Below are positions 24,252 to 35,123 of a DNA stretch of 64,000 bases, in pieces (position 1 is the first letter of the stretch; every line of letters begins with the position of its first letter). The DNA lies in NCBI GenBank assembly GCA_963556255.1, contig OY744611.1:1643530-1707529 (forward strand). Direction: 5' to 3'. Origin of the DNA: Allolobophora icterica (Eukaryota; Annelida; Clitellata; Crassiclitellata; Lumbricidae). The notes beneath the pieces were generated by a model that saw nothing but the letters and a program-made list of their open reading frames with translations, was not told the DNA's origin and did no database searches. The position numbers were made by a program, and so were the translations under genes.

Positions 24252-25605
24252 CATAGGCGTAGTTTGTGGGTGGTATGAGGGGTACCCGTACCTTCCCCTC
24301 CCCACATTTTGGACTGGGGTACCGTACCCCCTTTTCAACAATGCCAATCAATACTTTTATTGTGCTTTCCCAGAGATCGCAGTCAGCGCCTTGCTTCGTG
24401 GATGTAAGAAATTGATACCCACACCCCACTTTATAGACCAAAGTTACGCCCCTGGTTACAATTCCATTAACCTGTAGCATACCAGATACGATTTCCGCAA
24501 CTGATTTGAACGTGTATTTCATGAATTGCAACCGTGGGACAACAGTCAGTTCAAGAAAAAGAAAAAAATAATGCACTATATTGACGTTTTTCAAAGAATT
24601 TGATATGGTTAATATTTTACCGCCGGTAGAGGGCAGAAGACGCAAAGCAAAATCAACAATATTTTGAGCACTATTAACTCTAACATGCTGGCAACTTTCC
24701 ATATTATTAGAAAACGATTGCTTAAAAAAAATGTTTTTGGGGCCATTTTCACTCCACCCTACTCATCGATCACATGACACAGAGAGAAGCAAATGAGAAA
24801 GAGGCGTGTGAGATACGGGCCGTTTCTGACAATTTGTACTATCGTAAACTAGATTGATACTTATGTATGTATTACTCGGTTTTCAACACAATTTTGCCCT
24901 TGTGTTTGTATGATCTCATGAGTTCATGACAAATGCATGATAATATAGATAGCAACCAACATCACGCCAGACCTCAAAGAAAACGTGGAAGGTGCAAATT
25001 ATGCACGTGAAGAAGACAAAAATACGATCAGTTTGTGGCAAATTTAGATCCCTTGTAAGTGATGGACGAAAAATAATATAAGCACCGTGTCATATGCGTT
25101 CGTACTAGAGTTTAGTAGTTGTTGGCCTATCATAAAAAACAGTATAAATCTTTATGTGCCTGTTGTAGTTGTATGCTGAGGGACATAAGTAGTCATGGGC
25201 AGTAAACTCGACTGACACCTTCAGCAGATATTCTAAATATCAATAAGATACAAAGACAACAGCAAAAAAATTACTAAGATACAATGAAAAGTTTGAAATT
25301 TAGTCGATTCTCTGCCTTCTCGCTTTTCTTTTTCAGCTCCTTTTATCACAATATAAAGTCATAACAACTGCCACCTTTTTATTAGAAAGCAAAACAGTAT
25401 ATGACCGAGGGACTTAACTTTGGTCTAAAAAGCGGGGGGTACCAATTTCTTATAATTATGCACGAAGCAAGGCGGAGACTGCGATCTCTGGGATAGCACA
25501 ATAATAAAATATGGATTGGCATTGTTCAAAGTTGGGGGTACGGTACCCCCAGTCCAAAAGGTAGGGGTACAGGTACCCCTTGTACCCCCACAAATTACGC
25601 CTATG
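24252..25605. mobile_element. MITE with long terminal inverted repeats
   Basis: The left end starts CATAGGCGTAGTTTGTGGG; the right end read inwards starts CATAGGCGTAATTTGTGGG. The inverted match continues for about 200 bp, including GGGGTACC blocks, CAATGCCAATC and CCCAGAGATCGCAGTC. No coding capacity is visible between them. It sits inside the TTAA element 22214-25727, so it is a later insertion. An AT dinucleotide flanks both ends. Confidence 0.8.
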
Positions 25606-25731
25606 ATATGACCACATATCCTATTGCTACTACATAACGTTCTACCAATAATCCTTTGGTTTTAACATTGGGGTCCATATGGACCCAAAACCCCAAGTGT
25701 GACTAACTTAGCGACATACTACGAGGGTTAA

Positions 25732-26327
25732 ACCCGATGGGTGATCTTCTGGGTAATAACTCGTATCGAATCGAACCGCAACGTCTTCAGCGATATCGTC
25801 GTAAAAATCTTCTGTTTGTATTTCATATGCCAACGAATCTGTATCGGTAAATAACAATTTAGCTCTGTCTCCCTATTTTTGCGTATAAAATTGTATTGAA
25901 AGTCATACATAAAAGTTTTACTCAAGTCTAATATACACATGCCTAGATATATCGGTTTATCATAAAACAATCTCGGTCTTTTCATGTGAACGGCGATTAG
26001 ATTCTCGTCGAAACTCGTAAGGCGGTCATAAACCGTTTTGCAGCTAGCTTGATAGCTTCCTTCTCGTGACATACCAATTTTATATCTACATGATTTTCGA
26101 TCCTTTCAAGAGATTTCCCAAAGACGCTATTGTTCATCAGTTTGAAAAAGTCTTTCTCAAAGTTATTAGTAGCTTTCGTTCTCAAATCAGTGTTTAGATC
26201 TACATAATACTTCAACCAAGGGCTTTCTTCGAACAGTACCCCTTTACGAATTTTTACGATCTTCAACCCAAGCCTTTCTTACAGCTTCAAATTTTCGTGG
26301 TGTACAACGTATTTCTTTTTATCGTTC
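25732..26327 (-). pseudogene. Polinton copy 2 DNA polymerase B, central piece
   Basis: The minus strand reads YVVHHENLKL, FEESPWLKYYVDLNTD, FFKLMNNSVFGKS (motif B), FDENLIAVHMKR, YLGMCILDLSKT and, shifted, motif C-region sequence. It ends at the TTAA element. Frameshifts near 26040 and 25890 break it. The other side is cut by the LINE at 26331. Confidence 0.85.
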
Positions 26328-26330
26328 AAG

Positions 26331-27104
26331 GCTGCCTGTCTAACAGCTAGCCTGACTCCGGTTTTAACTGCAAGCCTGACCCCAGTTTTAACCGCAAGCT
26401 TGACCCCAGTTTTAACTGCAAGCTTGACTCCAGCTTTTGAAAACCTCTTCAGTAGCTTGTCGGAAGACTTTTCGGCTACAATGAAACAAAACATGGAGGA
26501 AATAACTACGGAGATCGCTGCCCGCGCGTGCTACCCGTTGAAACGGAAGATCAAAACGCTCGAAGATTAGAACTCCGCACTCAGACTTCGTGTCGAAGCT
26601 GTCGAGAACTACTCCAGAATGGACAATCTTGTCATTCATGGCCTACCGGAATCTTCATATGCAGAGGCCACTTCTGGCTTCTCGGACTCCCATCAATCAA
26701 CTGGCCAAACAAACCAGGAAACAATCCAAAGTGTTCTTAGCCTATGTCAGGTTCGCTTAGGCTTGGATGTTGGAAAATCTGACATTTCCATCGCGCATCG
26801 GATCCCCCTCGAGAAAAATGACAAACACCGGCCGATTGTTGTCCGGTTCTCATCTCGTCAGGCGAGGAACTCCCATCTCGCAGCCAGGAAATCTCTACGC
26901 GTACAGGCCTCCTCTTCATCTCCACGATCAGAAAAAACCTCTATTTACATAAATGAGCACTTCTCTCGTACAAGAACCATGGTGAGAGAGAAAAAGATTA
27001 TGGCTACCTGGACTGCCGGTGGCCTTATCTACGTACGACGCACTGACTCTCCTACCGAAAAACCAATGAAAGTTACCTCCACGCTGGACCTGGAAAGGAT
27101 CTGA
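26331..27104 (+). pseudogene. LINE A ORF1 (RNA-binding protein)
   Basis: The frame opens with four copies of an 8-residue repeat (LTASLTPV), then FENLFSSLSEDFSATMKQNM. A TAG at about 26567 follows, then YSRMDNLVIHGLPESS, ISIAHRIP, RPIVVRFSSRQARNSH, ARKSLR, IYINEHFSRTRT and a WTAGGLIYVRR block. This is the RNA-recognition-type ORF1 that packages LINE RNA. The 24-bp repeats also give an open antisense frame, which is an artefact. The protein is interrupted by the TAG; otherwise the C-terminal half is open. Confidence 0.8.
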
Positions 27105-27299
27105 GAACATTGATCGACTTGCAACAGCCTGCTGGTATTTTGTATTTCAGTATCCTGACTTCTTTGAATAGAATTGAGACATGTTGCGTTAACTCTATGC
27201 TATGTTTCGATACTACATACGTAGTTAACAGATATATTAATAGATTTACTAATGAAATCTTGCTATAACATGTTTACACTGCTGTAAATGTTTAACAGC

Positions 27300-27656
27300 C
27301 AATGATATGACTGGATTTCCACTGAGAGACATTACTTATCACAAGAAATGCTAATCTGAGTTGTGAGGACTACTCACATTATTATTCTTTTGGCACACTG
27401 TGTCCGCTGCTCGATGTTAATGCCATGGACTATAGTGTGGAGAATAACAATTGTTCGCTATGTAAAACTGTGCTATATAAACCCTCTGTTTCGTAAATTA
27501 AGTTTAAACCCAACTAATGAAACATGGTACTGTCACCAATGCATCATAACTACCCTTCCATTTTATCATATTGAAGAGGACTCTGATTTTGCTGAGGTTG
27601 TTTCAATAACCATTGCTGCTGAGACTAATCAAATGCCCAATGCAACACTGGAACAT
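27300..27656 (+). pseudogene. LINE A ORF2 start with zinc finger
   Basis: The frame gives WYCHQCI, TTLPFYHIEEDSDFAE and ends at the TTAA where the 27661-44532 element entered. Upstream, in a shifted frame, Cys-rich sequence (NNCSLCK) fits the PHD-type finger that starts ORF2 in this LINE group. The reading continues on the far side at 44537. Confidence 0.6.
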
Positions 27657-27739
27657 TTAACCCTCGAGTGCCCAAGCTATTTTTTGGTACACGAATGCCC
27701 AACGGGGGTCCGACCGGACCCCAATGTTTTCATTGTGAT

Positions 27740-28276
27740 TTCTGGAGAACGGATTGGAATATTTTAACGGGATTTGGCTTGTTATAATCCAAGTTCAATT
27801 TGCAATCGACTGATATATGGTATTTCACAATAGCGCCACCTGGTGAAACTTTATTTGAACTTTAATAGGGGGCCTACTCTTTTGTAGTTTTTTGCAATTG
27901 CGGGATTTTTCGCAGGTATTCAATTGTACACATGTAGTTGTTGCCTGGTTGTGGGGTACAGGATTGGAATATTTTAACGGGATTTGGCTTGTTATAATCC
28001 AAATTAAATCTGCATTCGACTGATATATGGTATTTCACAATAACTTGCGTTAAACATTTATTTCTGGGCTGGTAAACCATATGCCAGTATGACCATCAGC
28101 CCCATACCTTGGGGTGTCCTTGGTATATGCTATGGTTGAGGGGTACAGGAATGGAATATTTTAACGGGATTTGGCTTGTTATAATCCAAATTCAATTTAC
28201 AATCGACAAATATATGGTACTTCACAATAACGTGCGTTAAAAAATTTATTTCTGGGCTGGTAAACCATGTGCCAGT
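27740..28276. repeat. tandem repeats inside the TTAA element
   Basis: Three imperfect copies of a unit beginning ggaatattttaacgggattt start near 27746, 27965 and 28155. One unit contains an uninterrupted ccagtatgaccatcagcccc at 28084-28103. This is the paralogous empty version of the site where Polinton copy 1 inserted. Confidence 0.85.
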
Positions 28277-28284
28277 ATGACCAT

Positions 28285-28584
28285 AGTAGAGGAGAAAGTT
28301 AGTAACTAGCGCATTTGACCTAATCCTGGGTTCAGATCCCCACATAGTAGGTTAAAAAACAGTTTCTAACCTATTGCAAAGGATAAAAAATCTCCAGCGT
28401 GCACAAACCTACAGACATGGGTAAAATAAAATCACCTAATAACTAGGTAGAACGCCAAGCCTGCGTGCACAAACCTATAAACATGGGGTATAATCCCCAA
28501 AAGCCCCTTATCGGGCGACGCCACATTCGTTGGAACTAACTACGCTGTAAGTAATCGAAGAACGGCTTTCCGCTGCAGCGAGAC
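28285..28584. repeat. Polinton copy 1 left terminal inverted repeat
   Basis: Matches the reverse complement of 44023-44320 almost throughout and diverges after gcgagac. Near its outer end it has a tRNA-like stretch: agttagtaactagcgc followed by gggttcagatcc (B-box-like; the right TIR has the perfect GGTTCAAATCC). Internal short repeats of tgcacaaacct occur twice. Confidence 0.93.
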
Positions 28585-28906
28585 GACCCCAACCGTTTCG
28601 TACGTAGTCATAAACGAGCAATAAAACCTAGCCACATGTGGTTGTTTCGCCTTCAAGCAATATGTAAACGAAACCGCGTGATATCATACGATGAAGACAT
28701 TCATACAGCCTCAGCATATGAAAACAATAGAACAATGAATCTCTTTTACGGGTGAAGAGGCCGGCGTCATAGACCCGAGTGTCGAGGTCGTCCATCCATT
28801 GTCGTCTTATATCATTATCATCATCACAAACTTTTTTCTTGTGTATATAAAATATATGAAAATATTTTCTTAAGAACAGCTTAAAGGAACATCACTCCAA
28901 TATAAA
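28585..28906. promoter_or_regulatory. leader between TIR and polymerase
   Basis: No gene. It contains a (TCA)n-like patch (tcattatcatcatcac) and ends in AT-rich tatataaaatatatg and tataaaATG, the TATA-like motif that directly abuts the polymerase start codon and recurs before other genes of the element. Confidence 0.45.
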
Positions 28907-31900
28907 ATGGAATACTCGAAGAAAACTGTTATTGAATTAAGAAAAATCGCCAAGCAGAGCGGCTTGGTTGGATATACGAGACTGCGGAAAGCGGAGTTGA
29001 TTGCTAAAATTTAAGCTAACGAGACCCAAACACTAATTCCCTCACATTTTGCGCCAATCTCACCTAATACCAATTTGCAGATTGAAATCACAACACAAGC
29101 ACCCTCAACAGCACGAAAAATTTACAACAAAACTATGTTAGCGATTAAAACATGTGCTAAGGTGATTGAAAGGAACATACCTAAGCAACCAATGAAAATC
29201 GTAAAGGAGAACTTTGGGGTAATGCAAACAAAAATTACTTCATATTTTAGGAAAATAATTAATAAACCAAAGTTTGAAATTCATCAAACTGCTTCAGCCA
29301 TCAAGGGCTTCACGAAACAATACGCGGTAGAGGGAGCTAAGGGTATTGATGCCACAACTTTTCTTAACACCGTTCGAGCACAGACGTTCGACTTGTTGTT
29401 AAAAAATCGTCAGACAAAGACCAACTTTGTCCTTACCAGCACAATGGAGCGCGTTGAAATGAAGACCGGAGAAGTAGATTCCAAAGATTTTCCATTCGTT
29501 TCCAGGACTGAGGTGATTCTAGACTCCACCGATGTAAGTGAAATTTATAACAACGCGAAAGATAAAATTATTGAGTCGATGGCTACCTTCCAGATGCGTG
29601 GTAGTAACTGGAGACTCAGAGCGGTTCACAAATTAGAAATCAACACGATTGTTTATAAACCGCTGAAAGGTAGTTCTTACATTCCACTACCGAAATGGTT
29701 GGCGAGTAAAAAGGGAATTATTAATATGAAGAACGAAGACGAAGAATGTTTCAAGTGGTGCGTGACGAGAGCCTTAAACCCTGTTGTGAGAGATTCGGAA
29801 AGAATTACGAAAGAATTAATCAAGCAGTCTGAGGAACTTAATTGGTCCGACATCGAATTCCCAGTAGCAGTGGATGCGAACGTGATAAGCAGGTTTTAGA
29901 GAAATAATAATATTAGTATTAATGTTTTTGGTTACGAGAAAGATGTTAACCTGTTCCCACTATATTTATCAAAGCATGAGAACGATCGGTGTGTAGATCT
30001 ATTACTCATTTCTAACGGAGAAAAGAAGCATTATTGTTGCATAAAGAACTTTAACAGACTGATGGCGGTTCATAGAGAAAACTCACACACTTCGATGCAC
30101 TATTGTAAAAGATGATTAATGGGATTCAGTAGAAAAGATTCGCTACACAAACACACCGAGTACTGTTCCCAACACGAAGCTCAAAAGATAGAACTTCCAG
30201 AACCGGTAACTGTGTTGAGTTTTAAAAATTATTATAGAAAAGGAGAGTCCCCTTTGTAGCGTACGCCGATTTCGAAAGTTTTATTAAACCTATAGACACT
30301 TGTCAACCAGATCCCAACACGTCCTACACCAACAAATACCAAAAACACATTCCAAGTTCTTTCTGTTATTACATAAAATGTTTCGATGATGACTTATATT
30401 CGCGAGCCCCCGTAACGTTCACGGCGAAGAACGAAGGCGATGATGTAGCGCAGATGTTTATAGACACTCTTATAGACGATATAAAAGATATTTACAAGCG
30501 ATTCAAATTTCCAAAAGAAATGATATTCGGGAAGGAAGACAAGGAGCTATACGACTCGGCTGCTGTTTGCCACATTTGCGAAGGCGAACTAGGCGATGAT
30601 CGAGTTCGAGACCACTGTCATTTAACTGGAAAATATAGAGGAGCCGCTCATAACATTTGTAATCTACACTATAAAGTCCCCAAGTTTATCCCGGTACTGC
30701 TACATAATTTATCCGGATACGACAGTCATTTATTCGTAAAGAAATTACGAGGCGATGATAACGAAAAGATTAACTGCATTGCCTGTAACGAAGAAAAGTA
30801 CATCTCATTTAGCAGAGAAGTTGTGGTTGATAAGTTTGTGGGTAAAGAAAATAAGGAAGTAGAGGCTAAGCGTGAATTACGGTTCATCGATAGTTTTCGA
30901 TTTATGGCTTCGAGTCTCGACGCTTTATCGAGGAACCTAAGCAAAGACCAGTGTAAAAATATAAGCAAGCACTACTCTGGTAATCGGCTCGATCTCTTGC
31001 TTAGAAAAGGAGCGTATCCATACGATTACGTTGATTCCATCGATCGCCTGAACGAAACAGAACTACCACCGAAGTCGGCATTCTATTCGAGACTTAACGA
31101 CTCGGACATTAGCGATGAAGACTACAACCATGCACGGGTGGTATGGAATGAATTCGGATTTAAAACGTTTAGAGAATATCACGATTTATATAACCTGTCC
31201 GATGTTCTCCTGCTCGCTGATGTCTTTGAGAATTTTAGAGACGTGTGTTATGAGAACTATGGTCTAGACCCCGCTTGGTATTATACTTCTCCGGGTCTTG
31301 CTTGGGACGCCGCATTAAAGTTGACGGGAGTAGAGTTGGAGTTGTTGAGCGATTATGATATTATACTAATGGTTAAACATGGGATAAGAGGCGGTGTTAG
31401 TACAATTTCACATCGTTATGGGCAGGCAAACAATAAGTACATACCCTCGTTTGATGACAGCAAGCCTTCATCATTTATAACCTATTTAGACGCTAACAAT
31501 TTGTATGGATGGGCGATGTGTAAGAATCTACCAACTCACGGGTTCCAGTGGATGGGCAATGAGGAGCTAAACGACTGGAGATCAACGCCGAGTATATTAG
31601 AAGTGGACATGGAATACCAAAGAGATTAGCACGATCTTCACAACGACTATCCTCTCGCCCCTGAGAATATTACACCCGAATCTTCAACCGTGCCTAAACT
31701 CATTCCAAACCTGAACGATAAAGTAAAGTACATAGTCCATTACGAAAATTTAAAGCTGTATGAAAGCCTAGGTTTGAAGATAACCAAAATTCATCGTTGA
31801 ATTAAATTTGAAGAAAGTGCCTGGCTGAAAAAATATATCGATCTAAATACCAGCCTGAGGACCAGAGCCACCAACGATTTCGAGAAAGACTTTTTCAAAC

Positions 31901-32655
31901 TAATGAATAATAGTGTGTTTGGGAAGACGTGCGAAAACATAGAGTCTCGGGTGGACATAAAACTAGTTACCGGCGAAAAGCAAGCTATAAAACTAGCGGC
32001 GAAAACGAGCTACGACACTCGAACTATTTTTGATGAAAACCTAATCGCCATTCACATGAAACGTACGAAACTATATTACAACAAGCCTATATATCTCGGT
32101 ATGTGTATTTTAGACTTGAGTAAGACGATAATGTACGACTTTCATTATAATTACATCAAGAAAAAGTATGAAGATAGAGCAAAGTTACTTTTTACGGATA
32201 CAGATTCTCTAGCTTATGAAATTAAGACCAAAGACTTCTACGCCGATATAGCTCCTGAAATTAGAAGTAGATTCGACACTAGCGACTATCCTAAAGACCA
32301 TCCGTCGGGTATAGAAACTGGCATTAATAAAAAGGTTATTGGTTTGTTCAAAGATGAAGCGGCTGGTAAACAGATCGAAAGTTTCGTGGGTTTAAGATCG
32401 AAACTGTATTCGTACAAGATGGCTGGAGTAGACCACAAGAAATGTAAAGTCGTGAAGAAGAATGTCGTCAAGAAATCTATCACTCACGAAGATTATAAAG
32501 ACTGCTTGTTCACTAAACGAGAACAATCGAGAAAGATGAATGTCATTCGATCCCACCTACACGAGATCTACACCGAAGAAGTCAACAAGGTGGCTCTTTC
32601 GGCGGAAGATGATAAACGAGTGATTCAGCAAGATGGCATCCACACTTTAGCATAG
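28907..32655 (+). pseudogene. Polinton copy 1 protein-primed DNA polymerase B
   Basis: This enzyme would copy the viral DNA. The start ATG at 28907 follows TATAAA. The N-terminus is a SAP-like helix pair (VIELRKIAKQSGL). Next come a conserved region (PLPKWLASKKGIINMKN) and a CC...C zinc-binding region. Exonuclease motifs follow: YADFES (about 30260), NLSGYDSHLF and YNLSDVLLLAD. Polymerase motif A is DANNLYGWAM, B is KLMNNSVFGK and C is FTDTDSL. All catalytic residues survive, but the frame is broken by TAA 29012, TAG 29897, TGA 30113, a frameshift near 30245, TAG 31627 and TGA 31798. Inactive. A protease gene follows after 22 bp. Confidence 0.93.
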
Positions 32656-32677
32656 GGTCATTATTCTCTAATATAAA

Positions 32678-33110
32678 ATGAGCGTTAAACAAATCGATGT
32701 CGAAGGCGTAGTTCTTCCAAATCAGCCGTTAACGAATTTTGAATTATTGGATGCTGCGAAGAAGCTGAATATTCCGAATTTTAGAGGAGTTTTCTACGAG
32801 ACACTCTACCGAAAAAACCTCGACGGAATGAGTGTGGGATATTGAACCTAGACGATTCTAATGGGGTAGGTAACCATTGGGTCGGTTTTTTTAAGAACGG
32901 CAACGAGAAAATTTATTTCGACAGCTATGGACTACCTCCTCCAACGGAATTAATAAAATACCTACAAAGACCGCTGCTTTACAACAGCTACCGAATACAG
33001 CCGAATAACGAAGTGTTTTGCGTTCATTTGTGTCTGTACGTGCTGAAGAAAACGCGCAACGACGGATGCGAGTTTCAAGAAGTTATAAACGGACTTGCAT
33101 TAAAAAATTA
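32678..33110 (+). pseudogene. Polinton copy 1 adenain-type cysteine protease
   Basis: The ATG at 32678 is preceded by TATAAA. Blocks are NFRGVF, GILNLDDS, NHWVGFFKNG (catalytic His), IYFDSYGLPP (acidic partner) and EVFCVHLCLYVLK (Cys of the CxHLC block). It would mature capsid proteins. A frameshift near 32800 separates the first 40 residues from the rest. The stop codon seen at the end of the copy-2 protease (after INGLF) is missing here, so the frame runs on into the fiber start at 33121 and yields a protease-fiber fusion frame. Confidence 0.85.
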
Positions 33111-33275
33111 TATATATAAAATGCCTGTCGATAAATTTGGACATGCAGATGCCGGATATACGCAAAGAATAATTGCTGGAGGTGTTACTCTTAGTCAAGT
33201 AAATGCTAGTTTCCTTCGATTGGATGGAGCAAACCCCGCGACTGGAAATTTAAAAATGGGTGGTCACAGTATTAA

Positions 33276-34946
33276 CCTTCGCAGGACGGAAACATTTTAC
33301 GATACACGGAGGACGGAAAGGGGTAATTTTTTTACCCCAAAACAATATATAATATCTCAGCTCACAAGTAAGCTACGATGACAAATGAAGTGTCAATTGT
33401 AACATTTCCAAGGTCAAGGAATCGATTTATCATAGTGGCAATAGTGTGCAAATACTACTTTTCAAGATGGCGGTCAATATGGCCGCCAAAACACACAAAA
33501 ATGTATATCTCAGCACGTAGGTAACCTACAATGACAAATGAAGTGTCAATTGTAACATTTTCAAGGTCAAGAAATCGATTTATCATAGTGGCAATAGTGT
33601 GCAAATACTATTGTCCAAGATGGCGGCCAGAATGGCCGCCAAAATATAACCATATGACTTTTGTATATCTCAGCTCATAGGTAAACTACAATGACAAATG
33701 AAGTGTCCATTTTTACATTCCCAGGTTCAAGGAATCGATTTATCGTAGTGGCAATAGTGTGGAAATACTATTTTCCAAGATGGCGGCCAATATGTCCGCC
33801 AGGCACAACAATATGTATTTCTCAGCTCATAGGTAAGCTACAATTGCAAATGAGGTGTCAATTGTAACATATTCAAGGTCAAGGAATCGATTTATCGTAG
33901 TGGCAATAGTGTAGGAATAATACTTTCAAAGATGGCGGCCAACATGGCCGCGAAAACACATAAAAATATATATCTCAGCACATAGGTAGGCTACAATGAC
34001 AAATGAGGTATCAATTGTAACATTTCTAAGGTCAAGGAATCGATTTCGCGTAGTGGCAATCGTTTGGGAATACCAATTTCCAAGATGGCGGCCAACATGG
34101 CCGCCAAAACACAAAAATATGTATATCTCAGGTTGTAGGTAAGCTCCAATGACAAATGAAGTGTCAATTGTAACATTTCCAAGGTCAGGGAATCGATTTA
34201 TCGCAGTGGCAATGGTGACCGATCAGTCAGCTGATTGATAATTCCTATTTTTGTGTTTTGTCGGTCATATTGGCCGCCATCTTGGATAATAGTATTCCCA
34301 CGCTATTGTCACTACGATAAATGAATTCCTTGACCTTGGAAATGCTACAATTGACACTTCATTTGTCATTGTATCTTACCTACAAGCCGAGATATGCACA
34401 TTTTTGTGTTTTGGCGGCCATGTTGGCCGCCATCTTGGACAGTAGTATTCACACCCTATTACCACTGCGATAAATCGATTCCTTGACCTTGGAAATATTA
34501 CAATTGACACTTCATTTGTCATTTTAGGTTACCTATGAGCTGAGACATGCATATTTTGGTTTTGGCGGCCATATTGGCCGCCATCTTGGAAAATAAACTC
34601 TCCACAATTATGAAACTATTAACACTCAGTTCCATGGTAGATTCCACACTTGATTTATGATTGGAAGTCACTTATGAGCTCATATCTTTAAAAAACATAC
34701 CTGCCCTATGAACAAAAAAATAACGACGTCGAGGACGAAGAGGGGTAAATTTTTACCCCAGGACACTTTGGATTGAAAAATCTTTTTCCCACCACATGGC
34801 AATGTGGTGGGTATGCAGTCAGAATATGTCATTGGTAGTAACTTGTAAACATGTGGAACGACAAATGATACCTACCTACAGTTGCTCCGCAATCAACATC
34901 CAAACACCCCTGGGGTAATTATTTACCCCTTTCCGTCCTGCGAAGG
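33276..34946. mobile_element. TTAA MITE inside the fiber gene
   Basis: TTAA occurs at 33272-33275 and 34947-34950, with perfect inverted ends CCTTCGCAGGACGGAAA. Just inside, both ends carry ggggtaa...ttacccc palindromes. The interior is about six direct copies of a ~165-bp unit (ctcagctcataggta, atggcggccaacatggccgcc), then three copies in inverted orientation. The last part makes a long potential hairpin. No transposase. It is unrelated in sequence to the other TTAA elements here. Confidence 0.92.
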
Positions 34947-35013
34947 TTAAAGGTCTACATACAACGAACATTTCGGAAGCAGGAATGGATGAGGCTCTAA
35001 GTCGGGGACAAGC

Positions 35014-35123
35014 CATAGATTTGATAAAGAATCACGACGACGATAATCATTTGACGAATAAGAAATACCATAGATTTGATAAAGAATCACGACGACGATA
35101 ATCATTTGACGAATAAGAAATAC
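35014..35123 (+). repeat. 55-bp tandem duplication in the fiber gene
   Basis: Two identical copies (35014-35068, 35069-35123) starting catagatttgataaagaatc. Fifty-five is not a multiple of three, so the duplication shifts the fiber frame. Confidence 0.95.

Larger units (their letters stand above)
22214..25727. mobile_element. TTAA (piggyBac-type) element inside the copy 2 polymerase
   Basis: TTAA occurs at 22210-22213 and 25728-25731. The ends are inverted: CCCTCTTAGCATGT on the left, and CCCTCGTAGTATGT read inwards from the right. Further in, both sides carry a short palindrome (ggggtccaaatggacccc near 22409, ggggtccatatggaccc near 25670). Removing it with one TTAA rejoins the polymerase frame across HPSG and INKKV codons. 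There is no transposase inside, only two LINE tails and a MITE, so it is non-autonomous or gutted. Confidence 0.85.

Noticed and set aside
26279..26494. Minus-strand frame with repeated VKTGVKLA
   Set aside because: Antisense of the LINE A ORF1 repeat joined by chance to the polymerase piece.
28907..32655. Alternative genetic code explaining the stops in polymerase
   Set aside because: TAA, TAG and TGA all occur in frame, together with frameshifts, so recoding cannot restore the gene.
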